The position numbers were made by a program, and so were the translations under genes. 64,000 nt of DNA from contig JAHRBC010000004.1 in the NCBI GenBank assembly GCA_022702545.1, forward strand, positions 1,426,001-1,490,000. Reading direction: 5' to 3'. Of the stretch, positions 1 through 14,200 are shown piece by piece; the stretch's first letter is position 1; the number at the start of each line of letters is the position of its first letter. The notes beneath the pieces were generated by a model. That model had not been told where the DNA came from, searched no databases, and worked only from the letters and a program-made list of their open reading frames with translations. The DNA is from Phycomyces nitens (lineage: Eukaryota > Mucoromycota > Mucoromycetes > Mucorales > Phycomycetaceae).

Positions 1-681
1 AGGGGTTGGTCGTGAGTGAAGTGTCTGGAAAAGACGAGTCCAAACCCCCTTGCGCTGGCAGAGGAAGAGTGGGTCGCATTCAAACATCTGTGGCACTACC
101 CAGCGCTCTCCAGGGCGTGCCTTGATTGTGTTTTGGGGGGTATTGAACACACTGTGTGTGAATGAGAATGGGTATTTGTTCTTGAGTTCGGTTGTCTTGA
201 AACAATGGCCGGTTTGCTTGATGTCAAGCGAAAGTGAACGGGAGAGAAAGTTATGGCTAATGGGCTGGGAGATTGATTGAAACTCTTTGCCAGCCCATGC
301 AACCTTTGAGAGCACAGGGTTTCGAAGGACTTTTGAGGAGAACATGCGAAGACTTGCAGAGGTATCGATTGGGACAAAGGTAAACTTTGATGTTGTGGCT
401 TTGATGAGAACCATGTCTACAGTGTATCGCCACCGTGATTCTTGATCAAAGAATAGACGGAGGTGGCATTCGCGAGTGTCCCTTAGGCGACTAACCAAGA
501 TTGGGATGGCAAGCAGATATAACCTTGGGTTCACAAGACACACCGACAGTAAATCAGGAATGGATAAGAAGGAGAGAACTCGGGAGATGACTTCATTTGG
601 CAGTTGCCTCAGATCTACCCCACATTGATCGACAGGCTTGAATGCATGGCACTTTTGCTGAAAGACTTTGGCGAATGGCAT
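1..681 (-). CDS. F-box domain protein, 5' part (runs off the left edge)
   Basis: An open frame of 227 codons without a stop runs from an ATG at 681 down to base 1, so the C-terminal part lies outside the window. Residues about 24-66 match an F-box: the LPNEVISRVLSFL core is followed by hydrophobic residues and a VNPRLYLL segment. F-box proteins bind Skp1 and carry substrates to SCF ubiquitin ligases; the substrate domain here is cut off or not recognised. The remaining 160 residues look like the usual variable region of fungal F-box proteins. GC content is clearly above the flanking DNA, consistent with coding. No intron is needed inside the visible part. The start is supported by the F-box lying at the expected N-terminal position. 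The target is unknown. Confidence 0.8.
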   Translation of the reverse strand, partial: MPFAKVFQQKCHAFKPVDQCGVDLRQLPNEVISRVLSFLSIPDLLSVCLVNPRLYLLAIPILVSRLRDTRECHLRLFFDQESRWRYTVDMVLIKATTSKFTFVPIDTSASLRMFSSKVLRNPVLSKVAWAGKEFQSISQPISHNFLSRSLSLDIKQTGHCFKTTELKNKYPFSFTHSVFNTPQNTIKARPGERWVVPQMFECDPLFLCQRKGVWTRLFQTLHSRPTP

Positions 682-3157
682 TAGGGTATCTTTTAAGATA
701 ACGTTGTGGAGAGAGTGATAGGGAAATGCAGGGTAGAGATAAGATCCGCTTGTTTTTATATGAATTGGATTAAATGATTTTTATTGGCGTGATAGCTGGC
801 TATATCTGTGCCGAGACACGATTCTTTGACGTTGACTGTCCAATAGCATATTAAACGCATTGATAAACTTCCTACGGAAGATCATCTGTTAAAAATTTTT
901 TTTCAAGCTTATATATATATAATCCCACCTACTTACCGTGTGAATATTCACAAGCCTGCAATATTATCCGGTCTCCCCAGTAAACATATACGTTTTATTT
1001 CCTAGGTCCATCAATCGACTTGTTTACGACCGTGTTTTGTAAGGAGTCTTACTACATGGCCAGATCAGTGGGTTATAAACACTTTCACATCAGAATGGCC
1101 AAATATGATGCAATTCCATACAATTGTTTAATAAAAGTGGGCAATTAGATTCACCTCTGTCAACAGCTGACATTCTATAATGTGTTTCATATTAAGCTCT
1201 CAAACTACCGAGATTCCCACTGATTTTTCAAGAGCTTAGAAAAGTGCCCTGAATTTATCTCCATGACAACCACCTCTACCCATGCCATTAAATACCTTTT
1301 TGTTTACATGACCCTTCTTTGGAACGCTCGGTTGTCTGGGAAATAAACTCAAAGTTAAGATGATTTCTTGTGTAATGTACACAGCCAATCATAATTGAAT
1401 ATTCCAAGATTCATTTGATGGCTCAACAATATTTGATTGGATAATCACATCTTTTGTGTAACAAAGTACTCAACATTATTTTGTGATGTACAGTGATACA
1501 CACCAAAACGTATGGCCCTTTGGATACTAAACTGTCAGGAAAGTTTCTTTTTTTTTCTCTTTTTCGCACGGCTTGAGTTTGTTTGTAGATGATTGTGGAT
1601 TCCATTCAAAATCTGCTTTATATACCACAAGCACTCTAAAGCCATTTTTTTGTTGCTGTCGAACCCATATATTTTTACTCTTTTTTAAAAACCATTGAAT
1701 TTGTTGAGGCATTAATAGGAAAATATAATCAGTATGACCAATTTTATGTATTCAAATGACAGGAAATCACCCGTTTTCAAACGTCTAGGCTTTTGGGACC
1801 AAAATGGTCTTGACCTGCCATACCCATTTCCCGGAGGGGTCTGAAACAGGAAAATACAGCTATATCAATATACTCAAATGATCAATAAGAACTAGAACAT
1901 GGCTTGTATTCCTGGCCAATGTCACTTGAAATTAATTTAAGCATTAAAACAGCTTTAATATGCACAGGCTACTGGCGAGTGCAGATCAATAAACAAAGTG
2001 TGAGAAAATCCAGGGCCTTTATGGACTTGTGAGAATAAAATATTATGCAATAAAGATTGTTGGATTTTGTAGAACCATTATTGTTCTCATTCTCCACCGA
2101 CGGAAAATAGTTTCAAGAGACGATTGGTCTTGTTGGTCACCATGACAAAGGGAAGTTTGAAACTAATTGAGGGGTTACATCCACCTCTGACTCCCAGTTG
2201 CCTATTATGCTGTACAAACCGTTTACTGTTTTTGTAGTCTAGCACAATAATGATGGTCATTTTTTTAGCTGTAGTATATTGAGTGATGTCTGAATCTATT
2301 CCATATCATGTTACTTTTTATTATTATTATTATTTCTGTCATATAACCCTGACTTTTGGGATCATAAAGTTGATCTCAAGAGCCTTGTCCTTTATTTTCT
2401 TTCCAACTTTTTCTCTCTCTCTTTTTTTCTCTTTCTTTTTTGCCTCGGAATATCTTTCTGGTAATGGCCCAACAGGTCTATTTAATTATTTACAGCCACC
2501 AAATTCAAATATATAATAAATAGTCGGCTTGGAACCTATCTTGTGAACTAGCGCAGCATTTACGTTATGCCTATTGTATTTTTTTTTCCAGGATATGATA
2601 TAGTCTGACGGTACATTATGTCACAATAGACTAGACCCATTAAACATTTATTGGTAGTTGAAGCTAATAGTTCCAAGACAAAACAAAATAGCTGCTATAT
2701 TTTAGGTGGCCAAAAGTTCACCAAGCCGACAATATAGATATTGACCGATCCAGCCAAATGCAATCTTGTAAAAATAATAATAATACATAGATTATCAATT
2801 TACAGGTAAATACCGAGATGAGCTGACATTTATACTCAAGGCCTTCAAGACACGTGGAAAGATGTCTGACATTGAACATTTGTAAAAATAAATATAAAAA
2901 AAATTATCTGTATTAAAGTATTGTAAAAAATATATACATAATGTATCCAAGCAACATATTATTGTTCTCACTATAGTTAATGCATTTGTGTTTTACTATG
3001 CTACATATGCATTTATTGGCCAATAAAGAAAGAGAAAATAGAAATAAGAAAGAAAGAAAGAGAGAGAAAGAGAGAGGGAGGGAGGAATAGAGAGGAAGAG
3101 AAAGATATAGTATTGTACGACATCCAATCGACGCCTTGCACCTGACTTTAATTCTTT

Positions 3158-3188
<31 letters not shown>

Positions 3189-3305
3189 ACATATATATAT
3201 ATATTTATATGTAGTTATATTTATATATATATATGTATATATAATAAAAATATAGACCGACAAAGAGAGAGAAAGAGAAGAAGAAGAAAAAAAAGAGAAA
3301 GCACC
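682..3305. other. Intergenic, AT-rich, between divergent F-box and SAP genes
   Basis: No coding region is supported. The stretch holds poly-T and poly-pyrimidine runs (about 2400-2445), AT-dinucleotide runs (about 3190-3245) and a long polypurine tract just before the SAP gene. It probably contains both divergent promoters. Confidence 0.6.
3025..3108. repeat. Polypurine GA/GAAA microsatellite in SAP gene promoter
   Basis: About 84 nt of almost uninterrupted purine on the + strand with GAAA, GAGA and GGGA units, 200-280 nt upstream of the SAP-gene ATG. Such tracts can exclude nucleosomes or form triplex DNA; a promoter role is inference. Confidence 0.7.
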
Positions 3306-5637
3306 ATGTATTACAACAACATAAGCAATGGCAGTAATGTCCAAAAGACCTTTCAAGACAGACTCGATGGATCTAATCCAAACTCATTACAAAGCCAATC
3401 CTTTATTCCGCAACAACAAAATCAAGATCACTTTCTTGACACATCCTCTTACCTGTCAGATACTAATGACTTTTCACTACACCCAGATTTTCTAACTGAC
3501 AATCAGTTTGAGAGATTCAACGACGATAAATCATACGAATGGGATTTCGCAACGCACAATCAGCAGTATTCTATACCACAAAACACTCGCCAACAAGATC
3601 CCTCTAGACTTGACTATAATACGCAACCTCTCTTGGAGCGCCAAGAACAGGACATCTTATTTTCAGACCCTACCTTTCTTCGGCAGCAACAGTTTCTACA
3701 GAACCAACAACGAGCCATGCAAATACGCATTGATCAAGAAGAAAACGAACACAAAAAGGATCACATAGATCTGCCTCCTTGCTCTCGGTCAAACCTCTCT
3801 GCAATGTTCGATCTCCCGGTCAGTTCTACTGTTAACTCTGAGATATCATCAAAAGGCACCAACTCCTTTTGCGCCGAAAAAACATATCAAGAACAATCCA
3901 GCCAGCCCAAACCTACTCTACAAAATACGCAGGTCAAAAAGGAACCTTCCTATAGACTTTCACATCCAAGCTATACTGGACCCACCAGAACGAATCCTAT
4001 ACCTATAGGTACTCCTCCAAGCAGTGATCCTCTTCAGATATCGACATCGTCGTCGTCGTCTGTCCCAGTAGAAATAGATCACCAGCGTCGATTTAATGAA
4101 CTCCAGGCAAGGTTCAGAGTTAATTGTGCCAGGAAACCTCAAAAGAAAAAGGGAACCACCCCCGCACTCGTATCAGCATCATTTACAGACTCCCCTAATA
4201 ACTTTGGTCAGATAAGTCAGTCTTATACACCAGAATTTTCGTTTGGAACATCCATGCCAACCCTTGGCCAAGACAAGGCACATCAAGGCTTATATGGCGC
4301 CTCAGACGCGCAGCAGTCCAGCCATGAGCGCAGAGTGTCTCTTGACAAATCATTTTTAGATCAACCTCGACGTGGCAGTGTAGACCAGGGAATCCCGATA
4401 CCCTCTGACGGCCATGGCTCTCAGGCTGTCCATGCCACTTCCTTTCCTTCTCGTACAATGCCTATACAAATCCAACGAATCCAACGCGGGGGGATGTCGC
4501 AGCCATTTGATGCTGAGCAGCACCAACGTCGTCTTGACGATCAATTGGAAAGGGCAAATTTTGAAGACATTACAGTCTCTGAATTAAAGGACATGTTGAG
4601 ACAGCGCGGGAAGCCAGCGACAGGCAAAAAGGCTGTCTTGTTGCAAAGACTCCAAGAAGAACGCGACAATATTCAGGCTGCCCGAAGTGGTCGTGCACAA
4701 CGCTTTTCTCAACCTCCCCCTGCCTCTCGCCGTATTGGTGAGTTTTCACGGCCCAAATCGTTCCAAGGCACCTCGCCAATGATGTCTGCAAACACACCCC
4801 AGTCTCCACTCTTTAGCAGCCCTTCTTCCGTCCCAAATACGTCCTTTTTACCTGGATCACCTGGATCCTCATACTCTCTCTATCGCTCTATTGATAATAT
4901 GCACATTGGGTCACCACCACAACACACTCGTCGCTTCTCTCCCTATGCTGCTCCAAGCTCACCACGACTCGCATCTCCTTCACCTAAACTACAGCCGCAG
5001 ATCAGCGTCTCATCTCTGCCTGACACCGCATCTTCACCCGTCAGTCCGTCTTTCAATGGATTCCCAAATACAGTCACGCCTACCATCTCCTCCCGTCGAA
5101 GAGCCTATCCCTCCAGCAGCCCCATGACACTAAGCATCGGCAACCAGGGGTTCAACAACCGGCGTCGCTCTTACGCTCCCTTTACTTCGTCTGCCCTAGC
5201 AACCCCTGATCGAGAAGATGATAACCCATTTGAGGACATGACCGACTCGACCAATTATACACAGACGGGTCTTGATGGGACAGAGCAGATAAACGAGGGA
5301 ATGGAGTGGCTGGATCCCTCATTGGAAAGTTTGGTGCAACAAGGTAAGAAAATCTGGGAATTATGCTGAATACTTTTTTTAATATATATATCTTTTTTTT
5401 TGTGCAGCATATGTTCCAAACGACAGCACAGCTGGGATGGACTTCTTGCAAGGAGCCACCCATGAAGAAATCATGGCATTTTTGGCAGACCAGGATATTA
5501 ATTATGACATGTCGATGGGCATACCTATGGAACACATCAAAGCCGAAGAATCTGATATCAGCCACCTTCAAAATGGATTTGATTTTAGTAGTTTTAGTAA
5601 CATGGATCAAGGCAGTTACCAAAATGGTGGTTGGTAA
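3306..5637 (+). CDS. SAP-domain putative nuclear regulator, 2 exons, 755 aa
   Basis: Exon 1 is 3306-5343 and exon 2 is 5408-5637, separated by a 64-nt GTAAG...CAG intron in phase 1. The one clear domain is a SAP motif at about residues 418-452 (ITVSELKDMLRQRGKPATGK then KKAVLLQRL), a DNA-binding helix pair found in chromatin, RNA-processing and transcription proteins. The rest is low complexity: Q/N-rich with a short charged helix at 126-155, and long Ser/Pro-rich stretches with many SP/TP sites between 470 and 660. The C-terminus is acidic with aromatic residues, as in activation domains. It is probably a transcriptional or chromatin regulator, but the partner and target genes cannot be told. 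Alternative: a scaffold with nuclear-matrix affinity. The domain call is firm, the role is inference. Confidence 0.85.
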
Positions 5638-8600
5638 ATGTTCTCTATAGAGTTCCACCTATACATATACAAAAAAAGATGAAAGATATACATTACACAA
5701 CTTTTTTTCAAGTACATATTGTCTTGTTCATCTGTCTTGTAATATAACACATACACACACACATTTATATATATATATATATTTATCTTGATTTTATAAT
5801 AGAACATTATATTCTCTTTATTTAATAAAGAAGATGGTAATTGAATAGAGTGATGGGATTTGATAAGTTGGAAAAAATAAAGTATCTTTGTAGGTATACT
5901 TTAGCAGCAAAGCTATCAAGGACAAATGTTTTGATATCGATATTTTTTTTTGACTCTGTAGGATCCCCATGAGATTCATCAAGCCAAAAGACAATAGCAC
6001 GATACTTTAGACAGACAGGATCTTTTTTTAAGGGTAATAACCATTCGATAGTCTTTTATGAATATGATTTGCAAAAGCTTGTACTTTTAAAGCACAAGGA
6101 TAATAAACGTTTTGGTTTTGAAAGCATCCGTACTTGTATATTATCAATCGAGCTTAAATAACCGTAATTATCAACAAGGCAAGGCTGTGTGTTTTCTAAT
6201 TGTAGATTTTAAAGATAATGGCAAGGTACTATCAATAGTTGGTCAAGAATACATTATTTGTCTGTTTGCTTTTTTGGTTATATTGCCATTTTTCTTTGGC
6301 ATGGGCATGCATTACATTTTATGCTAAAAACTTCAAAGATTGTACATGGTTAAAATAATACAATATTTGCCGTTGATACTATATTTATAAAGTTTCTTTA
6401 TTTAAATAGAACACAGTGCCGTATAGACAAAGTTTTGTATTTCAAAGGTATTGAACAAAGATAAGAGACTTTACGTCTTTATAATCGAATTTATTAGGTA
6501 TCGCTTTTAAGCAGAAAAAAACAGGGTAATATGAAAATCAGCTTTTAAAACATGTACCAGGAAAGCTCCATAATCAAAACACGCTGGAAAAAATGAGAGA
6601 AGCTATGAAAATACAGATATCTTTTTAAGAATGCTGAGAGCCTTTACATCTTGATACACATTTAAGAAACAGGAATTTATTATTTCAAGCACCAGGTACG
6701 GTGTTATGTTTGCCAGTTAGGTAATGAGTACAATACTATCAGCAGCAGTTTTTTTTTTATTGGCAGCCTTTTACAAGCATAAAACATTTGCACAAAGTAC
6801 TCATGTCCTATACCTATATATATATATATTAAAGTGTGTTATTACATACTAGTCAATATATTACCAGAGTCTTTACAAAGGTAGCGATAGTGTAGCTAGA
6901 TATTCTTGCCAGAAATATATAGAAAATGTGTTGTGATACGGCGTATACTCTAAACTCTTGAACGTTTATTGACAAACTCTAATATATTATCAAAATGTTC
7001 AATATTATTCTTCTCGAAACATGAGCACAGAAACTATTACATTTGAGTGCAGATAAATGCTGATATCCACTAATATTCTACAGAGTAATAAGGTGGCCAA
7101 AGACTATGGCCTCTATTGATCAATTCAAAAATAAAAATTACTGGCTTTTACACGGTATTAAAAGAGCACCCAAACGCACAAGTGGGCCAAGACACTATCC
7201 GAAGCTTGAGTTGTTTTTTTTAAAGGCTCGATTTTAAGAGTCTATCAGGTCTCAGGTAAATTTATATCACTGTTATAAATATACATCTGTAAATACATTT
7301 TTTTCCCTGTTAACTAGCCTAGTTTTAAGAGTCCCTTTGCCTAATAGCTACAATGGATATACGTATGGAAACTGAAAAAGATCGAAAGGTGTCACACATA
7401 AAAACGCATTTCACAAAACCAACTATAATGCTTCTGACGTGATAATAGAATGTTTTTTTTTATATTTAAAAGGGGAATGCCTACCTGTCAGCAAGTATTA
7501 GCCCTGAAAGGGAAAATAAAAAGAAGATTTACTACAAGTATTGGTTTGAATATTTCCAACCACCAAATAAGACAATATTCGACAAGACAGTGCCCTTTTC
7601 TGACTGGTTCATATATATATATATATATATATATATACACTTAAAATAATCTCAATATTTCCCCCCAAAAAAAAAAGAGTATAACAAAAACCAATGGCAA
7701 GATTCATTAGAAGCCAATTTTTTCAAGAAAACATGCCTACGTTCTTTACACGCTCGGTCGTGTGTCTATTTTATTAGACTACTGCAGCTCAAACCAGCCA
7801 AAGGCTCTCAGATATAATGGTAGCCCTGCTGGTGAATAGCAAAAAAAACACAATGCAGAAATGGGGTTTTGGTAATAACGTTGTTTCAAAGTAAATAAAT
7901 GTTTTGAAACAAGATGTAATTAAAAGATAAATAAATGATATCCTGGGCCCAAAAAAATAAAATAAAATAAAGACCCCATTAATTGGATTTGATGCCGCCA
8001 TTTAGAAAACCCGTTAGGTTGATAGTAAGCAGATGCTGGGTTACTAAAGTTCTTTGCGCGTTCCTGAATAAGAAAAAAAAAGGTGTTTATATACGAGTCT
8101 TTGGCGCTCCAGGTATCCAATTCATCTTTAGAAACAACCTTGGAGTCTGTCAACAATACCATGGGCCATAAACATCCTGCTTAAATGTTGTATATGCTAT
8201 GCTAGTGAGACAAATAAAATTCAAGCAATATAGTCATTTGTTACTAGTATCTGCCCAGATAGTAAATAACACTTTATCTTTAAAACAGGCTAATTTGTTT
8301 TTGGAAATTTGCATGGAAAGCATGGCCTGTATCCTTGAGGATTTAGAATTTTTTTTTATATAGCCAAGATGATATCTAGATCTATAAATTTTATAAACTG
8401 CTTTCACCTGAGAAAATATAAGCGTACAGATTATACTTTTTTTTAATTAGCACATTATTAATATCAAGTACCGCATAAATTTGAGAGGATCTAGTAAGCA
8501 GTTCACCTACTAGACCCGAGACTGATACTTTTCATATAATAGGCACTGGTGAGCTTTAATCATCTTGTAGTAAATGGCCTGCAAGTGCTATTGCTTGAGT

Positions 8601-9851
8601 ATAAGCATGGTTGTAAGATATGAGGCTAAAATGAAACTAGAAATCATCCTTATCATTTCTGGATAGCCGATTTCTCCTCAATCCGAAAATAATATTAATA
8701 ATATTTTTTAATAGAACTGGATAATGTTTGCGCAAATTTATTGGCAGATATAAAACGAATACGCTCAAGAGAACCTATAAAGTAATAGCTTAGCACTTTT
8801 TAAGCAATAGAACCTTTTTTTCTTCTTCTACTGCTCATCGTAGACCCAAATCTCCACGATTATTCCTCTTGTTGAGTTTATATTTAATGAAAAATAAAAC
8901 CAAGGTGATTTGCTTTAAAGAAGAAGAAGAAGAAGAAAAACATTAAATACTGACAGCTATGAGTGTAGGCTTAATATATCGTGCAGATCAATTTGTTTAA
9001 AGAAACCAACGGCTGTTTGATGCTATAAATGGTATTGGTATCCTAATAGCCTGGTTTTGCTTTCTCCATGTGTATTGTAACAAAGGCCATGAACGTATAC
9101 TAGACATTTATTTATAGTCAGCCAGGTAAGCAAACAAGATAACTATATAAACTAACCGCACGAGGTGACTGATAAGTTCAATGTTTTAATCAGATCGTAA
9201 CCATACTTGATAAATTACAAATGGTTTAACCTTTTTATTTATATATATATACTTTTTAGTGTTCAGCCACCATTGATTAATAATATAATATAGTTCTATA
9301 AAAATATTTTTGAAACTATCAAAACTAGTATTCACTGTTAGCAACCATAAGAAATAATGAAACAAGGGATCCAAGGTGCCTATGGTGCCTTTGGTGGTTG
9401 AATGATAGAATAATTTAATGATCAACAGGCTAGTATTTTATCTATCTGCAAGCTTGTCAGTTTGGCTAATAACTGGGGAAAATATTGTAGATATTCTTGT
9501 ACATATTTAGAAATAAAACATTTTTTTAAGCATAAGAGTATTAGTTTTATTTTATTGAATGAATACTAACAATTCTGTTGGTTCCTATTGTAAGTGTGGT
9601 TATATGTTTTATACAAATATGTATATTTTTTTTTATTGATTTACAGCATTTTGGCAAGTCCGTGCACCTATAGGATTAGCCTCATAAAGATGGTTTTTAA
9701 AGGTGCCTCTATCTGGCCTTATCACATGGATATTTTGGTATATTTATATCTCTAAATATATATAGAATTTTTTTTTGCATTTATTCAACCTCTTGTTCTT
9801 CTTCTTCTTCTTCTTCTTCTTCTTCTTTTTATTATTTTTGTACTTCCCATA
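5638..9851. other. Long AT-rich intergenic stretch
   Basis: No gene is supported over 4.2 kb. Open frames here are short, AT-driven and without family resemblance. It contains an (AT)n run at 7611-7637, an AAG run near 8919-8938 and a CTT run at 9796-9828. It should hold the SAP gene terminator and the methyltransferase promoter. Confidence 0.55.
9796..9828. repeat. CTT trinucleotide microsatellite
   Basis: About eleven tandem CTT units end 24 nt before the methyltransferase start codon, so they probably lie in the 5' UTR or core promoter as a pyrimidine tract. Confidence 0.8.
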
Positions 9852-11260
9852 ATGGGTTCCCAGGCTTCTGTCTCATCTTATAATAAACAGAAAAATAGCT
9901 ACTCTCGGGTGGCTTCTAGACAAGGATCAAATGCCAGCAAGAATTTACAAGAAAAGATATTGCAAAAAAAGAAATACCTAATAAGCGATCCAGCAAAGAC
10001 ATGTTTTATTCCGGAAAGAGACGGCGAAAGAGATCGCTCAAACACTGTAAGAATTATCAAGAGTAAATAATAATAATAATTATATATACAAAAAATATAT
10101 ACAAAAAAAATATTGATTGTTATGTTGATACATGATGATAAATAGCAACATTTCGCACTAAAGAGTCTATTTGAAAGGTATAGACTTGTACTGATAAATG
10201 ACAAAATATTCTAACATTTTATTGCTATAGTAATTTTCTGAGTAGTATAAATACCTGCGTTGATTTTGAGCAGCATGTACAAGTATTAGACCTTGGATGT
10301 GGCTCAGGAGCATGGGCAATGGTGATTATTATTTTATTTTATATATACAAATTTATAAAAAATATTTATTTATTTATTTGTACAAAAAAAAAGATAGCGG
10401 TTATTGACTTATCTGGCAAAGTAGGACACAGCAACTGAGTATCCTTCTGCTAGCTTTATCGCAATCGACAGAGTCGCCATCTTTCCTACATCCATACACC
10501 CTGCCAACGTTACATTCGAGTGCCTAGATATAACCAGCAAGCTTCCCTACAAAAGCAACAAATTCGACTTTGTCCACATAGGCTCTCTAGCTTTGGTTCT
10601 TCAAAGTAGCCAATGGGTGAATCTATTGAAAGAAGCCTACCGCGTCACAAAGCCAGGTGGATGTATTCAACTTATGGAAGCACAATTAATCGTAAGATTT
10701 TTGCATTCACGCCTTTTATATAAATATAGGCTGAGTTCTTATTGTATTTTGTTGTATTCTTAGAGCCCAGGAAACGAACTGGTCGCTTATTCTCAAGAGA
10801 AACGTATGTAATTAAGCAGCCATGTAGCCCGCAAGATTTTCATGACGAGGGAACTTAACCGCTCTCAATCTATTTCATTCTCTAGTCAAGACTATCCTTT
10901 TACAGCATGGCCAGAACCCATATTTGTACGAAAACCTTGGAGCCATGCTATCAGAAGCCGGGTTTAAAATAATCCAAGAAGAGAAAAAGACAGTTGTATT
11001 AAGTAAGTAAAAGCAAGTTCTCTCTGATAAGTCCATTATTAAGCTTTGTCGATGATTTAGACAGCCATGTCCTAGCTGATGAGTTTATGCATATTCTCTC
11101 TGAAGGTATCGACGCTTGCATGCCATTTGTGATGTCCGTTGACGGATTAGATTCTCCAGAGGAGTTTCAAGTATGGAAAGCGTCTTATATGACGGCTCGA
11201 CGTACTAGCTCTGATATAACCTGGCTTGCTGTTGCTGCCCAGAAACCCATAGACAAATAA
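9852..11260 (+). CDS. SAM-dependent class I methyltransferase, 7 exons, 313 aa
   Basis: Exons: 9852-10046, 10146-10177, 10231-10321, 10425-10691, 10764-10803, 10886-11002, 11061-11260. All introns are GT-AG and all phases join in frame; the 32-nt second exon was found by following the frame. Motif I, VLDLGCGSGAW, lies at residues 94-104. It is followed by the acidic post-I strand (FIAID), motif II/III (FDFVHIGSLALVLQSSQW) and a YRVTKPGG turn, the usual Rossmann methyltransferase layout. The family is widely expanded in Mucoromycota, with unknown small-molecule or protein substrates. The N-terminal 65 residues are basic and disordered and start MGS, so N-myristoylation is possible though not shown. 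A small-molecule role is more likely than RNA or DNA, but not provable here. Confidence 0.85.
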
Positions 11261-14200
11261 GAGCTCCCACAGTCCTCTTTGGACTACTAATTCTCGCTTC
11301 CATATATATATATTCATTTTTACAAAAAAAAATAGAGCTGGTCTCAGTTTTATCCTTCTATATTTCTTGTCTATTCATCGAAAGGGAATTTTAAGATTAA
11401 AAATATCTAATGTCACTCAATAGCTAGCTTTCAAAGAATAATAATAAAATATTGGCTTGTGAGAGGGCGAGGTTGGATAACTCTGTACCTCATCGCCGCC
11501 CAAACCCTATATACATTGTGTAAACATTTATACTTTAGAGTCAGAGCATGGAGATTGTTCTTTGTTACAATGGCTAGCAATTGTACTTGAAAGTGGCAAA
11601 AGTAATTTCCGTTTATTTAATATTGAATAGGCACTGCAAATACATTATTATTGATTTTGGAGTTTTATTTTTGCGATATATTCTCATGGCCATTTGTGAA
11701 CCGTATTATCAGATTTCCCTATCAAAAAACCTCGATTCATTGATATCTAAATGTAAATATCGTCGAATATGCTAAAATATCAGCGATCAATTTATACACA
11801 ATACACTTGTCCAGATATAAAATACTTTTGAGTGATACATAATAGGTATACAATACTACACAATCCAGTATCTACAACATTATGCATATTTTTACAAAAG
11901 GTCTATCTTTATTCCAAGTATTCAATTGGATTCCTCAATATTTGATCCACAGAATTACTCAAAGATTCATCCTTATCATTTGGTGTATCTTTAATTCCAC
12001 CCCCCCACTCTTTTTTTCCCACTAGGTTTCATCAGTCTTGATCTATCCATTCCATATAATAGTTGAATAGCCCGAAATAAAAATTGTAAAACTATTCACT
12101 GCCGCAAAAGTTTATGCTGGCATTTAGCTAGAACTATTATCAAGTCCAAACCCCCTTGATCCCAGCGAAATCAAGAAACTCATCAAAATATGCTTGGCTG
12201 ATAATGTTGATATTCCAACCTTTTTCTTCTTCTTGAAATAAATACGAGACAGTACCGAAATTCAACAGAACAATAGGCCTAAATATGCCAAGTATTGTAA
12301 GATTCTTTTGATAATTAAATCCCAATATATAAACATCTTTGTTTCTTGATAAACTAATACAATCGTATATTTTATTGTACCAATCTCAGTTAAAAGTTTC
12401 TCTCTTTTTTTCCAGTCTATTTTACAGAAAAGGCAAGAATCCAACAACTCATTAACTCTTGCTCTTGATCTAAATCAATCAAACACAAGATAACAGGTGT
12501 TTAACAAACAAAAAAGCACTTCAGGTTTAATGGTAGTTATGTCTTTATCTTGGGTAGCTGATTGGCTTCTTATGATATCTCCCAGATAATATAGGGTATA
12601 ATAATAACGAGGTTTTCTTTGCAACCGCAGGTATATAATTTGTATGATAATTCAGCTTGGAACATTTGAATACTATTCTTTATGTTTTCAGCCACCTCTT
12701 GAAAAGTTCAATCAAGTCTCTAATATTTATTCACATTGTCGTGCCATAATACTCAAGCACCAAAGTTAGGCATTTGGGACTTTATCAGATAATAAGTACA
12801 CTCATTCTTCACTTTTATATTATTATTTTAGACTATTGTATATTTATATATATATTCCTGTTAAGATTACTTGGAAAATCTTGTTATACTGGAATTTCAA
12901 GTATTTTGTAATCAAATTCTTTCTATTATCCTAACTTCCGTCACATTATTTAGGAATTACAACATAACGATATGATTCCAGAAAGGTATATTTGTGCTCA
13001 TCAAGCTAGGACCAGAACAAGAACAAGGGAAGATATACTGCGGAGGCTTGATACATGAGGCACAGAGCAAGATATCAACTTTTCTTGGTTACCGTGATAT
13101 TGTCCCGAGATATCTCTGGGATAAGTCGATTGAATTCTTAAATCCAACGGCTTATATTTATTGTTGGCTTGCCTAGAAGAGATCTGATTTATAGTTTAGT
13201 TTTATAGCAAAGAAATACAATATTATTATTTTTCGGTTTATTAAGCTGAAATCAGCAATAGATTCCAAATGTATGGTGCTAGGTAGTTTCAAATTTAGGA
13301 ATTGTAAATGCAAAAACTAGACGCATATTCTGAGTGCTTGAGTAACTTGGACTTATAGTTTCAAAAAACGCCAAAAGATTCCAATCAGCGCACAATTAGC
13401 CTCAGGTACCACAGACAGGTTCTTTGCTGTAATCTTTAGTGTATCATAGAACATTAGGTCAAGGCAGATATCCAAAGTTTGACAGCATTGATAGGAGTAA
13501 CTAGGTGACTTTAATTTTAGAAATGTAAAAGAGCTGTATTTTATGTTCTGGTGTTATTCGGAGATTAAATATAAAGCTATATCTTTTAAAGGAAATCTGG
13601 ATAGACATAAAAATACCCTGTGAAGTTTGGAAAATCTCTAGTTCTCAATGGAGACATTATTACAACTATGCGTCTTTGATGAGAAAACAAACCCTTTTTT
13701 GTACCAATATTTGACAATTATACTCCAATATATATCTTGTAACAGTACGTGATACACCCAGGTCAATTGAATGTAGATTAGCCCTTGTAATTATGTTTCT
13801 TTTTTGGTTGTAACAAAGTCAAGTGGTTTGTTAATAAAAAGCCATTACAGTTTGTGGAATAAGACCCACGGATAAATATATATATATAAATTGTACAAGA
13901 TGGACTTCAATATGCCTTTTAATCAAGTTGTGAGCTTCATTGCAAACTGTTACACGATTGTACTCCATCTCACAATACGATCACTAAAAAAAAACAGAGC
14001 TATTTTGAACTTTAGATAATGTATTCTATTGTGATCTAAAGTACACAAGCGTATATTTTTGTGTATATTGTGTGTGTGTGTGTGTGTGGGCTTGTCTATT
14101 GATTAGGCTTTCATACACAATATTCAGTATGCTGTTTAAAGATATTGGCTAATATAACTCAAAATAAAGGGTACGTGAAATAAAAAGAGAAAACAAAGCA

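Noticed and set aside
50..280. Plus-strand 76-codon frame at the left edge
   Set aside because: It is antisense to the F-box gene, which has a clear domain and a continuous 227-codon frame.
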